DNA of 64,000 nucleotides from HGM04593 sp045646965 (GCA_045646965.1 JAZRLR010000004.1:1-64000), one strand, 5' to 3'. Positions 1 through 9,460 are shown, numbered from the stretch's first letter. The notes: generated from the letters alone by a model not told the origin. Program-made: numbers and translations.

Positions 1-2
1 TA

Positions 3-140
3 CTATATTTGCAGGAGTTCAAGGATATGGATCACTTCAAACAGGAACTAAAGAGGTATATCCATTACTACAACAATGACAGAATTAAACTGAGACTAAA
101 AGGAAAGAGTCCGGTGCAATACCGAACTCTTTACCAATAA
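3..140 (+). pseudogene. IS3-family transposase (OrfB), C-terminal fragment cut by the window edge
   Basis: An open frame enters from the left edge and stops at TAA 138-140, giving 45 residues. It reads as the end of an IS3/IS150-type DDE integrase: the segment ELKRYIHYYNNDRIKLRLKG followed by KSPVQYRTLY is the typical tail after the catalytic glutamate, where these transposases carry an HxYIxYYNxxRI-like helix and an (S)PxxYR motif. The catalytic core lies outside the window, so I cannot tell whether the element is complete. The stop is followed 16 bp later by a candidate terminal inverted repeat, so this is the right end of the element, lying only about 40 bp from the 3' end of panB. Confidence 0.8.
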
Positions 141-156
141 ACTTATCTATTAATCA

Positions 157-175
157 GTCCAACTTTTTGGGGTCA
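157..175. repeat. Probable right terminal inverted repeat of the IS3-family element
   Basis: GTCCAACTTTTTGGGGTCA follows the transposase stop. IS3-group elements usually end in 5'-TG...CA-3', and this end closes in TCA, reading TGACCCCAAAAAGTTGGAC inward. The left end is outside the window, so the inverted match and the target duplication cannot be checked here. Confidence 0.6.
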
Positions 176-217
176 GATCAATTGAGTTTCCTCTTTTTTG
201 TGTTTTATGCAAAAGAT

Positions 218-1039
218 TTAATACTGCTCTTTCTCGTTGGGGAAGTCGCAAGCCTTCACATCTCCCACATAGTTACCCACCGCGTCGGTGATTACAGAAT
301 GCAGGTCGGCATAGCGACGCAGGAAACGGGGAGTGAAATCGGCTGTCATACCAAGCATATCGGCATATACAAGCACCTGACCATCTACCGCACCACCGGC
401 TCCGATACCAATCACAGGTATCTCAAGTTCCTTGGCAACCTCGGTACCGAGCGCAGCAGGAATCTTCTCGAGCACAATGGCAAAGCAACCGGCCTCCTGC
501 AACAAACGGGCATCGCGACGCAGCTTCTCGGCCTCGGCCTCGCTCTTTGCGCGCACCGAATATGTACCAAACTTGTTTATACTTTGAGGAGTGAGACCAA
601 GGTGTCCCATAATAGGAATTCCCGCATCGAGAATCTTGCGCACCGAGGGGAGAATTTCCTCACCACCCTCAAGCTTTAGCGCGTCGGCGTGGCTCTCCTT
701 CATAATGCGAATTGCGTTCTTCACAGCCTCGTCGGCATTTACCTGATAAGTACCGAAGGGCATATCCACAACCACAAGAGCACGTTTCACACCGCGCACC
801 ACCGACTTTGCGTGATAAATCATCTGGTCGAGAGTGATGGGCAATGTAGTTACGTTACCCGCCATAACATTTGAAGCAGAGTCACCTACCAGGATGGCAT
901 CGACACCTGCTCCGTCAATGAGCATAGCAGTTGTGTAATCGTATGCAGTGAGCATAGCTATCTTCTCACCCTTGCGCTTCATTTCAATGAAACGATGGGT
1001 TGTAACTTTTCTGGGGTCTTCTACAATATATTTTGACAT
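218..1039 (-). CDS. panB: 3-methyl-2-oxobutanoate hydroxymethyltransferase (ketopantoate hydroxymethyltransferase)
   Basis: PanB transfers a hydroxymethyl group from 5,10-methylene-tetrahydrofolate to alpha-ketoisovalerate, the first step of pantothenate and CoA synthesis, in the cytosol. The 273-residue product has the normal family length and its hallmarks: AYDYTTAMLIDGAGVDAILVGDS near the N-terminus (metal and substrate site, with the GDS aspartate), VVVDMPFGTYQ, KLEGG, GHLGLTPQS and PVIGIGAGGAVDGQVLV. I start at ATG 1039 (MSKYIVEDP); a further in-frame ATG at 1072 would add 11 residues unlike the family and would leave no leader after the -7 element at 1081-1088. No other pan gene is adjacent. 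Its 3' end lies about 40 bp from the inserted IS3-family end. Confidence 0.95.
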   Translation of the reverse strand: MSKYIVEDPRKVTTHRFIEMKRKGEKIAMLTAYDYTTAMLIDGAGVDAILVGDSASNVMAGNVTTLPITLDQMIYHAKSVVRGVKRALVVVDMPFGTYQVNADEAVKNAIRIMKESHADALKLEGGEEILPSVRKILDAGIPIMGHLGLTPQSINKFGTYSVRAKSEAEAEKLRRDARLLQEAGCFAIVLEKIPAALGTEVAKELEIPVIGIGAGGAVDGQVLVYADMLGMTADFTPRFLRRYADLHSVITDAVGNYVGDVKACDFPNEKEQY

Positions 1040-1080
1040 AGATATAAATTTTCCGCGGCACAATTGCCGCAAATTCTATG

Positions 1081-1088
1081 CAAATGTA
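1081..1088 (-). promoter_or_regulatory. -7 element for panB
   Basis: On the minus strand this reads TACATTTG, an exact TAnnTTTG match to the Bacteroidota sigma-ABfr -7 element. It predicts transcription from about 1074 and a leader of about 35 nt before the chosen ATG. I see no well-spaced -33 TTTG. Confidence 0.5.
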
Positions 1089-1215
1089 AAAGAAAAATAT
1101 CAAATAAAGAACAAATAACTCCATTTACTCGCAAAAGCCATATTCCTTTTATACATATATCGAGAACCGCAATATTATTTATCGTCTTAAACGCACATTT
1201 TTTCAAAAAAAACAC

Positions 1216-1223
1216 TATATTAG
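1216..1223 (+). promoter_or_regulatory. Weak -7-like element upstream of the addA-like gene
   Basis: TATATTAG departs from TAnnTTTG at one of six fixed bases. It lies 58 bp before the ATG at 1282 in the divergent panB/addA gap. It is the best candidate I see there, but it is weak. Confidence 0.25.
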
Positions 1224-1281
1224 CAAGACATTCCGTGTTTGCAAGACACCGAGAAATTCACAGCACAAGAAGATATAAAGA

Positions 1282-4200
1282 ATGAGAAACCTCAAAGTAT
1301 ACAGAGCGTCGGCAGGCTCGGGAAAAACCTTCACCCTTGCCGTGGAATACATAAAACTGCTCATACAATCGCCCGAAGCGTATAAGCACATCATAGCCGT
1401 CACATTTACAAACAAAGCCACGGCCGAAATGAAAGAGCGCATTTTGAGCCAGCTCTACGGCATAGCATATAACCTGCCCTCGTCGGCCGGATACACGCAA
1501 AAGATGCGCGAGGCATTCCCCGGCCTCTCCGACGCAAAGATTTGCGCAAACGCCAAGAGCGCCCTCGAGAAGATTATGCACGACTACGGTCACTTCCGCA
1601 TACAGACGATTGACTCATTCTTTCAGTCGGTGCTGCGCGGCCTCGCCAAAGAGCTCGAGCTCAAGGGCGACGTGGAATTTTCACTCGACGGAGACGAACT
1701 GCTCGACAAGGCTGTAGACTCATACATAAAACGACTCGAGGAGAATTCCGCCGAGATAAAGCAGATTATAAACTTCATCGAGGACAATCTAAACAACGAC
1801 AGGTCGTGGAGAGTCTCTTCGACCATAAAGGAATTTGCAAAAAACCTTTTGAAAGAGGAGTATCAGGAGCGCGGAGACAAGCTACGCGAGCAGATAGACC
1901 AGAATAACGGCGAGCAGCTCAAGAACTTCTATGCCAATATAAAAGGCATCGAAAACAGTGTGCTCGACAATATAAAAAGCACAGGCGAGAGGTTCTTCAA
2001 GCTGGCCGCAGGATACAGCGCCGACGATTTTTTCGGCAAGAGCCGCGGCCTGTGGGGCTTCTTTGAAAAGATGCGCAAGGGCATCCCTCCGCAGATGGGT
2101 GCAAAGATAGAAGCCTGCATTGCCAACCCCGATAAAATATCGGCGATGAGCAGCATAAACAACGAAGTGGCACAGCTGCTTGTGAGAGCCAAAGAGATTG
2201 AGGATAACGAAACAAAAATCTACAACAGCTGCCGCCTCGCGCTCGATATGTACCACCAGCTGGGGTTGCTCAACACCATCGCCAAGACACTGAAAGAGGA
2301 GAACGAAAGAGAGAATCGTTTCCTTCTGGCCGAGACAACATACCTCTTGAGCAGTATGATTAAAAACAACACCTCTTTCATATTTGAGAAGATAGGCACA
2401 GAGATAAACCACATCTTCATCGATGAATTCCAGGACACATCAAAATTGCAATGGAACTGCTTTGAAAAGCTGCTCGACGAGGTGCTCGCACGAGGAAACT
2501 TCAACCTCATCGTGGGCGATGTAAAGCAGTCGATCTATCGCTGGAGAAACAGCGACTGGAATATTATGAATAACATAGAGACCTTTCACCCCGAGACCAT
2601 TGAAATAGCGTCGCAAGAGGTGAAAGAGGGCGCCTTTTGTTACAAATCGACCAATTACCGCAGCACGCGCCGCGTCACACATTTTAATAACACCCTCTAC
2701 AGAGCAGCCGTAGAAATAATATCCGAATCGTTCAAGGATAAGCTGGGCGACGACCTCGCAAATCTCACCCGCGCCTATGCCGACGTGGAGCAGGCAACCC
2801 CTCCCCACAAAGGCAACGAGGGATATGTGGAGATAAGACAGATAAAGAAAAGCAACCCGCGTGCCGCAATGACCGACGACGCCGTAAAACAGCTTATGGA
2901 GACTCTCGAAGAGGCCATAGAAAAGAATCACATAGCACCGAGCGACATAGCAATCCTCATCAGAGGAAACAGCGTCATACCTACCATTGTAGAGGCATTT
3001 AAAATTAAATTCCCCAACCTGAATATCGTATCCGACGAGGCCTACAAGCTCTCGGCAGCCATAAGCGTGCAACTGCTCATTGCGGCGATGCGCCACATAG
3101 CCCGCCCCGACGACAAGATAAACATCATAAGCCTTGCCGATATGTACTACAAGGCTGTGAAAAAAGAGGAACGCAACGTCGAGCAGTACATAAAAGAAAA
3201 CGACTACAGCGCATTACTCCCCGCCGAATACACCGAGCAACTCCCCTATCTCAAAGGACTGCCCATATACGAGCTCATAGAAAAGCTCATACATATTTTG
3301 CAGATAACAGAGATAAAAGGTGAAGAGGCCTATCTCTTTTCGTTCCTCGACCACGCGGCGCAGTGTATAAACAACAAAGCATCCGACCTCGGCGGCTTTC
3401 TCGAGGCGTGGGACGAAGAGCTGTGCGACAAGACCATACCCGCATCGGCCGGAGAGAGCGTAACCGTAACCACGATACACAAATCCAAAGGACTCGAATA
3501 TGGCACGGTCATTATCCCCTTCTGCAATTGGGAGCTCACAGGCCGCGCAAACAACACCCTGTGGTGCAAGCCCGAAATAGAACCCTTCAGCGACATAAGT
3601 CTGCTGCCCATAAACAGCAAGCAGCTGATGCTCGACTCCATATTTGAGAAAGACTATAACAAAGACTACCTCTACCAGATAGTAGACAACCTCAATATCC
3701 TGTATGTAGCCACAACGCGCGCCAAGAACAACCTCATCATCTTCAGCGACGGTGACGAAAAGAGCGAGACAAAGATTTCGGGCTTGATAAACAAAGCCAT
3801 AGACAGGGTAAAGACAATTGAGGGAGCCACATACGACGACCAGGCCGGCATATTTACCTACGGCACACCCATACCCACAAAAGAGAAGAGAAAAGAGGAG
3901 GAGAAGATAGACAACCCCTTCCTCATTGAGAGCGAGGAGAAGAGAGAGCTGCAATTCACATACTACGGCAACAGGCTCTCCTACAAGCAGTCGCGCGAGC
4001 TTGCCCGTTTCCTTGCATCGGACAGCCGCGAAAAGCGCAACTACGACTCGGCTGCACGCGGCGAGCTTATGCACAGCATACTCTCGGCGCTCACCACAGG
4101 CGAGGAACTCGGCCGCCGCCTTAATAAAATGCTGATTGAGGGCCTCATATCCACCGAGAAAGAGAAAAAGCAGATAGAGGAAAAACTCATAAAAGCCATA

Positions 4201-4482
4201 AACCTGCCACAGACAAAGGAGTGGTTCAGCGGGCACTACCACCTTCTCAACGAGCGCGCCATCTTGTGCAACAGCTATAAGGAGGGCAAGAGCAGCTACC
4301 GCCCCGACAGGGTTATGGTGGGAGACAACGAGGTTATTGTGGTAGATTACAAATTTGCAAAGGAGAGCCCCGCACACATCGAGCAGGTGCAAGAGTATAT
4401 CACCCTGCTCAAAAAGATAGAAGATAAGAACATAAAAGGATACGTCTGGTACGTAGACCGCGGAACAATTGTAGAAGTATGA
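1282..4482 (+). CDS. addA: UvrD/Rep-family helicase-nuclease, AddA-like subunit
   Basis: A superfamily 1A helicase with a C-terminal nuclease, expected to process double-strand DNA ends for homologous recombination together with the next gene. Visible motifs: Walker A ASAGSGKT (residues 9-16), motif Ia FTNKATAEMK, Walker B FIDEFQDTS (about 377), motif III VGDVKQSIYRWR, motif V TTIHKSKGLEYG (about 730), motif VI YVATTRAKN (about 806), and a RecB-type nuclease end with RGELMH and IVVDYKFA (about 1015-1030). The length, 1066 residues, fits AddA/RecB-like proteins. It overlaps the following gene by 4 bp (ATGA), indicating translational coupling. The family assignment is firm; calling it AddA rather than RecB rests on the AddB-like partner and the absence of a RecC or RecD neighbour. 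Confidence 0.85.
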   Translation: MRNLKVYRASAGSGKTFTLAVEYIKLLIQSPEAYKHIIAVTFTNKATAEMKERILSQLYGIAYNLPSSAGYTQKMREAFPGLSDAKICANAKSALEKIMHDYGHFRIQTIDSFFQSVLRGLAKELELKGDVEFSLDGDELLDKAVDSYIKRLEENSAEIKQIINFIEDNLNNDRSWRVSSTIKEFAKNLLKEEYQERGDKLREQIDQNNGEQLKNFYANIKGIENSVLDNIKSTGERFFKLAAGYSADDFFGKSRGLWGFFEKMRKGIPPQMGAKIEACIANPDKISAMSSINNEVAQLLVRAKEIEDNETKIYNSCRLALDMYHQLGLLNTIAKTLKEENERENRFLLAETTYLLSSMIKNNTSFIFEKIGTEINHIFIDEFQDTSKLQWNCFEKLLDEVLARGNFNLIVGDVKQSIYRWRNSDWNIMNNIETFHPETIEIASQEVKEGAFCYKSTNYRSTRRVTHFNNTLYRAAVEIISESFKDKLGDDLANLTRAYADVEQATPPHKGNEGYVEIRQIKKSNPRAAMTDDAVKQLMETLEEAIEKNHIAPSDIAILIRGNSVIPTIVEAFKIKFPNLNIVSDEAYKLSAAISVQLLIAAMRHIARPDDKINIISLADMYYKAVKKEERNVEQYIKENDYSALLPAEYTEQLPYLKGLPIYELIEKLIHILQITEIKGEEAYLFSFLDHAAQCINNKASDLGGFLEAWDEELCDKTIPASAGESVTVTTIHKSKGLEYGTVIIPFCNWELTGRANNTLWCKPEIEPFSDISLLPINSKQLMLDSIFEKDYNKDYLYQIVDNLNILYVATTRAKNNLIIFSDGDEKSETKISGLINKAIDRVKTIEGATYDDQAGIFTYGTPIPTKEKRKEEEKIDNPFLIESEEKRELQFTYYGNRLSYKQSRELARFLASDSREKRNYDSAARGELMHSILSALTTGEELGRRLNKMLIEGLISTEKEKKQIEEKLIKAINLPQTKEWFSGHYHLLNERAILCNSYKEGKSSYRPDRVMVGDNEVIVVDYKFAKESPAHIEQVQEYITLLKKIEDKNIKGYVWYVDRGTIVEV

Positions 4483-7415
4483 CACCTTTTTTAAAGATAG
4501 TAGCCGACGACCTATACGGCCGTTTGGGCGGTAACTTCAAAGATACCGCCATAATATTCCCTAACAAACGCGCAAGCCTTTTCTTCAACGAGTACCTGCT
4601 CGAGAAGATAGGCGACGGCGCAATGTGGAGCCCCGCCTACATAACCATAAGCGAGCTCTTTGAGCAGTGCTCCGACTGTGTTACGGGCGATCCCGTGCTT
4701 CTTGTAAGCAAGCTCTACAAGGAGTATGTAAAGCACACAAAGAGCAACGACACGCTCGACAACTTCTACTATTGGGGCGAAATGCTTATAAAAGACTTTG
4801 ACGATGTAGACAAGAACCTCGCCAACGCCTCGCAGCTGTTTGCAAACATAAAGGACTTGCGCAAGCTGGGCACGGCACGAGATGTCCTCGACAAACAGCA
4901 GATAGAGGCCATACAGCAGTTCTTCAAGAACTTCGACCCCGAAAAAGAGAGCAAGATAAAAGAGAAATTCACAAACATCTGGGAGGTGCTCTATCCCATT
5001 TACACCTCGTTCAAAGAGAGCCTTAAAAAGGAAAACCTCGCCTACGAGGGAATGCTCTACCGCGACGTTATAGAGCACAGCGACAAGATGCAATTCCCCT
5101 ATGAGAGATATGTCTTCATAGGCTTCAACGCGCTCAACGGAGTGGAAAACAAACTCTTCGACACGCTACACAAAGCAGGCAAAGCCCTCTTTTACTGGGA
5201 CTACGACAAGCACTATGTCGAGAACGAGCACCACGAGGCCGGGCACTTTATGCGCAATAACCTGCAACGCTTTCCCAACGCCCTCGAGAACGGCGTGTGG
5301 GACAACCTGTCGCGCGAGAAAGATGTCACAATTGTATCGGCAACCACCGACAATATACAGACACGCTACATCCCCGAGTGGCTCAAAGAGAACTTGAGCG
5401 AGAAGGAGGTGGAGACAGCCATCGTACTTTGCGACGAGACAATGCTCGAGGCAACGCTCCACTCCCTGCCCGACACCGCCGCCGACAATCGCCTGCAGCA
5501 TCTGAACGTGACAATGGGATTCCCCATCTCGCACACCCCTGTCTTCAGCCTCATTAAACTTCTCCTCGAGTTGCAGTTACGCGGCTACGACAAAAAACAG
5601 GAGCGTTTCACGCTCGCCACCGTTGAAAAGATTCTCAAGCACCCCTACATAATACAAAGCAGCGACAACGCCGTGCTCCTGCGCGAGAAATTACTGAAAG
5701 AGAAGCGTTTCTTCCCTGCAAACGAGGAGCTGTGCCGCGACGAAATCCTGAGCCTTGCCTTTGCCCGCCCCTCCGACAATATAGAGTGGATAAAAAACAT
5801 CGCCGAGCTCATATATGCCATAGCCAACGACCGCGCCACGGCAAGCGACAAGAACGAAGACACCTACGAAGAGCTCTTCTGCGAGGCACTGCTCAAGGCA
5901 CACAACCAGACACTACGCCTGCTTGCACTGCTCGAAAAGGGCGAAATAGAGATGCAGCCCTCGAGCATAGCCGCTCTTTTGGTGAGAATGCTCTCCACAC
6001 TATCTATGCCCTTCCACGGCGAGCCCGTCGTGGGATTACAGATTATGGGACTGCTCGAGACACGAAACATCGACTTCAAGAACGTGATAATACTCGCAGC
6101 CAACGAAGGTAATATGCCCAAGAGCAGCAGCGACAACTCCTATATACCCTACAACCTGCGCCGCGCCTTCGGTCTCACAATGAGCGAGCATCGCGACTCC
6201 ATCTACGCCTACTACTTCTATCGCCTCCTGCAAAGAGCCGAAAAAGTAACCATCGTCTACAACAGCTCCACCGAGAGCAAGACAAAGGGCGAGTGCTCGC
6301 GCTACCTCTTGCAGCTTATGGGCAGCAATATCTACAAGATAAAACGCCTTAAGATTGAAGCACCGCAAAAGAGTATAGAACAAACAGTCAAAGAGGTGAG
6401 GCGCAATGCCGAAATTACAAAAAAACTGTTGCAACGCTTCGACCTCAACAGCAACCCCGAAGCACAAATGCTCACGCCCACGGGAATAAACAAATTCCTC
6501 GACTGCGAGCTAAAGTTCTTCTATTACTACATTATGGGACTCAAAGAGTATGAGGAGATAGACACGGAGTTGCAGGCCACCGATATAGGAAATATCTTTC
6601 ACTCGGCAGCCGAGGAGCTCTACAACGACATACTCTCGCGCAATAACGGCACTATAGACAAGAGCGACTTTGAGAAATTCCTCAAAACACCGCAATATCT
6701 ATATAAGTTTATCGACGACGCCTTCATTGAGCACTTTTTCAAAAAAGGAAACAAAGCCGTCTACAACGGCGAGCAGCTCATAAACCGCGATGTGCTTCAC
6801 AAGTTCCTCCACAGGCTTGTAAAGCTCGACAACGCCTACACACCTTTCACATACATAGGCAGCGAGCGACAGGTGCGTATGCCCTACACCGTGCAGTGCA
6901 AGAACGGCAGCGCCGTAAACCTCAACATAGGTGGAACCATAGACAGAATAGACGCGCGACAAGGCACGCTAAATATTATCGACTACAAGACGGGAGGCGG
7001 CAAGAAAGACTCAAAAACCTCCATCGAGAGTATCATCGCTCACGAAGGCACAAGCTCGGGCTACCGCTTTCAGGCGCTGCTCTACTCCGTGGCTGTGGAC
7101 GTGCTGCTGAAAAACGGCAGGAACTACAGCAACGACAAAGAGCTCGCGTGGATAGAAAAGGCACGCCGACAAGGCATAAAAAACATTTCCCCCTCGCTGC
7201 TCTATATACACAAGAGTGCCGACGCCCAACGCGAGAACTTTGTAATAGACATCGAGGGCAACCCCGTCGATGATATAAACGCCATAAAACAAGATTTTAT
7301 GGACAATCTGCAAACGGTTTTGCAAAATATTTTCGACGAGACAAGGCCTTTTGCACCTGCCACAGATAAAAAACGCTGCACATATTGCGAATATAAATCA
7401 ATCTGTCACAGATAA
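4479..7415 (+). CDS. addB: PD-(D/E)XK nuclease, AddB-like subunit with iron-sulfur cysteines
   Basis: Expected partner of the preceding helicase in an AddAB-type end-resection complex. The C-terminal nuclease domain shows FLDCELKFFYYY (about 670), GNIFHSAAEELY, GGTIDRID (about 817), IIDYKTGGGKKD (about 834) with the catalytic D and K, RFQALLYSVAV, and CTYCEYKSIC near the end. One upstream cysteine plus three closely spaced C-terminal cysteines match the four-cysteine iron-sulfur pattern known from AddB and Cas4-like nucleases. The N-terminal half is helicase-like, with IIFPNKRASLFFNEYLL, but I see no Walker A GKT, so it probably does not hydrolyse ATP. The length is 978 residues. A hairpin follows at 7441-7475. 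Confidence 0.82.
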   Translation: MTPFLKIVADDLYGRLGGNFKDTAIIFPNKRASLFFNEYLLEKIGDGAMWSPAYITISELFEQCSDCVTGDPVLLVSKLYKEYVKHTKSNDTLDNFYYWGEMLIKDFDDVDKNLANASQLFANIKDLRKLGTARDVLDKQQIEAIQQFFKNFDPEKESKIKEKFTNIWEVLYPIYTSFKESLKKENLAYEGMLYRDVIEHSDKMQFPYERYVFIGFNALNGVENKLFDTLHKAGKALFYWDYDKHYVENEHHEAGHFMRNNLQRFPNALENGVWDNLSREKDVTIVSATTDNIQTRYIPEWLKENLSEKEVETAIVLCDETMLEATLHSLPDTAADNRLQHLNVTMGFPISHTPVFSLIKLLLELQLRGYDKKQERFTLATVEKILKHPYIIQSSDNAVLLREKLLKEKRFFPANEELCRDEILSLAFARPSDNIEWIKNIAELIYAIANDRATASDKNEDTYEELFCEALLKAHNQTLRLLALLEKGEIEMQPSSIAALLVRMLSTLSMPFHGEPVVGLQIMGLLETRNIDFKNVIILAANEGNMPKSSSDNSYIPYNLRRAFGLTMSEHRDSIYAYYFYRLLQRAEKVTIVYNSSTESKTKGECSRYLLQLMGSNIYKIKRLKIEAPQKSIEQTVKEVRRNAEITKKLLQRFDLNSNPEAQMLTPTGINKFLDCELKFFYYYIMGLKEYEEIDTELQATDIGNIFHSAAEELYNDILSRNNGTIDKSDFEKFLKTPQYLYKFIDDAFIEHFFKKGNKAVYNGEQLINRDVLHKFLHRLVKLDNAYTPFTYIGSERQVRMPYTVQCKNGSAVNLNIGGTIDRIDARQGTLNIIDYKTGGGKKDSKTSIESIIAHEGTSSGYRFQALLYSVAVDVLLKNGRNYSNDKELAWIEKARRQGIKNISPSLLYIHKSADAQRENFVIDIEGNPVDDINAIKQDFMDNLQTVLQNIFDETRPFAPATDKKRCTYCEYKSICHR

Positions 7416-7440
7416 ATAGAAAATATTTGCAAAAATTAAC

Positions 7441-7475
7441 ACACCCGACAGGAACTTTTTCTTCCTTTCGGGTGT
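7441..7475 (+). terminator. Hairpin after the addB-like gene
   Basis: ACACCCG pairs with CGGGTGT, with an inner AGGAA/TTCCT pair around a T-rich loop. It lies 25 bp after the stop. No long T-tract follows directly, so termination may be weak. Confidence 0.5.
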
Positions 7476-7504
7476 TATATATATGTGTTTTTCATAGTAA
7501 TAGT

Positions 7505-7604
7505 AAGATTGAAGCATCCACTTGAGAAAGCCGAAGCTTCAACGGGTAAAAGCGTTTACCCGCAGCAAAGACCGCACTCCTCCCCCGGGTGCGGTCTTTT
7601 TATT
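7505..7604 (+). ncRNA. Candidate structured small RNA ending in an intrinsic terminator
   Basis: Between the addB-like gene and the convergent U32 gene, about 100 bp can fold on the plus strand into three successive elements: GAAGC (7511-7515) with GCTTC (7536-7540); CGGGTAAA (7543-7550) with TTTACCCG (7555-7562); and AAAGACCGCAC (7567-7577) with GTGCGGTCTTT (7589-7599) followed by TTATTT. The last is a strong terminator for plus-strand transcription, although addB already has a hairpin at 7441-7475. No clear promoter is visible just upstream, so this may be a processed 3' UTR or only a second terminator. It matches no RNA family I can recall with certainty. Confidence 0.3.
7567..7604 (+). 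terminator. Rho-independent terminator (plus strand, before convergent U32 gene)
   Basis: An 11-bp GC-rich stem AAAGACCGCAC/GTGCGGTCTTT with an 11-nt loop is followed by TTATTT. The minus-strand side lacks a T-tract, so it works best for plus-strand transcripts. It abuts the U32 stop codon at 7600. Confidence 0.7.
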
Positions 7605-9432
7605 TCTCGGGCAGAACAGTCATAGTGCAAGCAGAGCAGTTGAAAGCAAGACGGAAACGACGTCCGTCGGCCGACACAAGATAATAGGGCTCTTTGAAAG
7701 GAGACCTCTCACCCTCCCTGCTGCACCACCCGAAAGCAAACTTCAAGCAATGCTTGCAATACATCACAGGCACGCCTGCAGGCTGCTCCTTTTCGTATGC
7801 GGGAAAGATTTCTTCAACCCCGTGCTCCTTGTAAAAGGCTTGCGCAAGACTGTTTGCCACATTTCCGCAATAATCTATGCTGTGCGAATAGAATTTCGCA
7901 TCGTCGTTTATGCGAGGCATAACATCGCGTTTGTGCTCGAGTAGCAGCTGTGCCGTGAGCGCCTCGCACAAGCTGCGTCGCATAGCCGATAGCAACGACG
8001 AGGGCACAAACCACTCCCCGCTCATTGTCACATCCACCTTTGACACCTCAAACGGGGTATTTCCCCATTTACCCAGCTGCCCCACGATATTTTCACGCTG
8101 CGGATTACGCGCCGCCTGTTTCTCAAAAACCTCTGTCACAGAGCACTGCACACCGCTCTCGGTAGTTGCCGTGAGAGAAAAGCCGTCGGCACTCTCGCCA
8201 AACGACAGCTCAATCATAAGACGGCGTGGCACATCGGGACGCGAGAGGGCGCGCTCAAATTCACAATCGGCATTGCGATAGAGCTCGGCACCCGCAAATA
8301 CCTGCGGCATATTTTGCGGAAAGATGCGGTTACCCTCCACCCTGTTTATGTGAAAACCCTGCAACTTGCCGTCGGCAGCGATGAAACAGGCACCGTCGCC
8401 ATTGTTAAATTCACCGCCTGTGACGGTAAAATAGTTTCTCGACACAAATTTCACCCTTCCCATAAACTCACCCATCGATTTAGGAGTGTCGAACGAGGTG
8501 ATTCCCGTGCGGTCGCCCTTGAGGAAATAATCGGTAAAACCACGATTGAAACTCTTGGCAGGCGCAGGTGTAAACTGCGGAGAGACAACACCAAATGAAG
8601 CTCTTGCATACTCCTCGCGGCGCAAGAAAATCTCGTCGAGGCAGCGGCGGTAATGCGCCGTAATATTCTTTACATAAGAGACATCCTTCAAACGCCCCTC
8701 AATTTTGAGAGAGGTCACACCCGCATCGAGCATCTCCTCGAGCATAGCGCTGCGGTTCATATCCTTGAGCGAGAGCAGGTGCTTCTCCTTGCACACTACA
8801 GCTCCGTCGGCATCGACCATTGTAAACGGCAAACGGCAGAACTGCGCACAGGCGCCACGGTTGGCGCTGCGCCCGAAACAGTGCTGCGAAGCGTAGCAAC
8901 GCCCGCTGTAGCTCACGCACAAAGCCCCGTGCACAAACACCTCGAGCTCGGTGTGTGGCACAGCATCGTGTATCTCCTTAATCTGCTGCAGAGTGAGCTC
9001 GCGGGCAAGCACCACACGAGGAAAACCAAGCCTCGACAAGAATTGAGCCTTCTCCACGCTGCAATTGTCCATCTGTGTGCTGCAGTGTAATGGAATGGGC
9101 GGAATATCCATCTTTAGGATAGACATATCCTGCACAATCAGGGCGTCTACCCCAGCGGTATACAACTCACCTATGAGCTTGCGTGCAGCCTCAATTTCCT
9201 CGTCGTAAAGAATTGTGTTGAGGGTTACATATACCTTTGCTCCAAAGATGTGTGCATACTGCACAAGGCGCTCAATGTCGGCCACACTGTTACCCGCCGC
9301 CTGACGCGCACCGAAAAGCTCGGCACCTATATACACAGCGTCGGCACCGTTGTTTATTGCGGCTATACCCGTTTCAAGATTTCGCGCCGGAGAGAGCAGC
9401 TCTATTCTGCGCGGTTGCATAGTTTTTCCCAT
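7600..9432 (-). CDS. U32 peptidase-family protein (RlhA/TrhP-like RNA hydroxylation family)
   Basis: A member of peptidase family U32. Characterised E. coli relatives RlhA and TrhP install hydroxyl groups on 23S rRNA and on tRNA uridine-34, so an RNA-modification role is more likely than proteolysis. The N-terminal half shows LLSPARNLETGIAAINNGAD and AVYIGAELFGAR of the TIM-barrel-like core and the U32 signature at residues 163-200 (ELEVFVHGALC, SYSGRCY, then cysteines in QHCFGRS and CAQFCR). A long C-terminal extension follows, giving 610 residues, closer to RlhA (about 650) than to TrhP (about 450). I start at ATG 9432, just downstream of the -7 element; ATG 9420 is the alternative. A further-upstream start at 9495 would lie above the promoter. 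Which RNA it modifies cannot be read from sequence. Confidence 0.85.
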   Translation of the reverse strand: MGKTMQPRRIELLSPARNLETGIAAINNGADAVYIGAELFGARQAAGNSVADIERLVQYAHIFGAKVYVTLNTILYDEEIEAARKLIGELYTAGVDALIVQDMSILKMDIPPIPLHCSTQMDNCSVEKAQFLSRLGFPRVVLARELTLQQIKEIHDAVPHTELEVFVHGALCVSYSGRCYASQHCFGRSANRGACAQFCRLPFTMVDADGAVVCKEKHLLSLKDMNRSAMLEEMLDAGVTSLKIEGRLKDVSYVKNITAHYRRCLDEIFLRREEYARASFGVVSPQFTPAPAKSFNRGFTDYFLKGDRTGITSFDTPKSMGEFMGRVKFVSRNYFTVTGGEFNNGDGACFIAADGKLQGFHINRVEGNRIFPQNMPQVFAGAELYRNADCEFERALSRPDVPRRLMIELSFGESADGFSLTATTESGVQCSVTEVFEKQAARNPQRENIVGQLGKWGNTPFEVSKVDVTMSGEWFVPSSLLSAMRRSLCEALTAQLLLEHKRDVMPRINDDAKFYSHSIDYCGNVANSLAQAFYKEHGVEEIFPAYEKEQPAGVPVMYCKHCLKFAFGWCSREGERSPFKEPYYLVSADGRRFRLAFNCSACTMTVLPEK

Positions 9433-9452
9433 TACATTATAAAATTCAATTG

Positions 9453-9460
9453 CGAAGATA
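9453..9460 (-). promoter_or_regulatory. -7 element for the U32 gene
   Basis: It reads TATCTTCG on the minus strand (TAnnTTTG with one substitution). It supports a start at 9432 with a leader of about 14 nt and argues against a start at 9495. Confidence 0.45.

Noticed and set aside
3214..4485. A 423-codon minus-strand frame
   Set aside because: Antisense to the AddA-like helicase, covering its motif V and nuclease regions; low-complexity composition without domains.
1282..7415. The helicase/nuclease pair considered as an antiphage defence system
   Set aside because: The motif set and gene overlap match AddAB-type recombination genes, which are core in this phylum, and no other defence genes are nearby.
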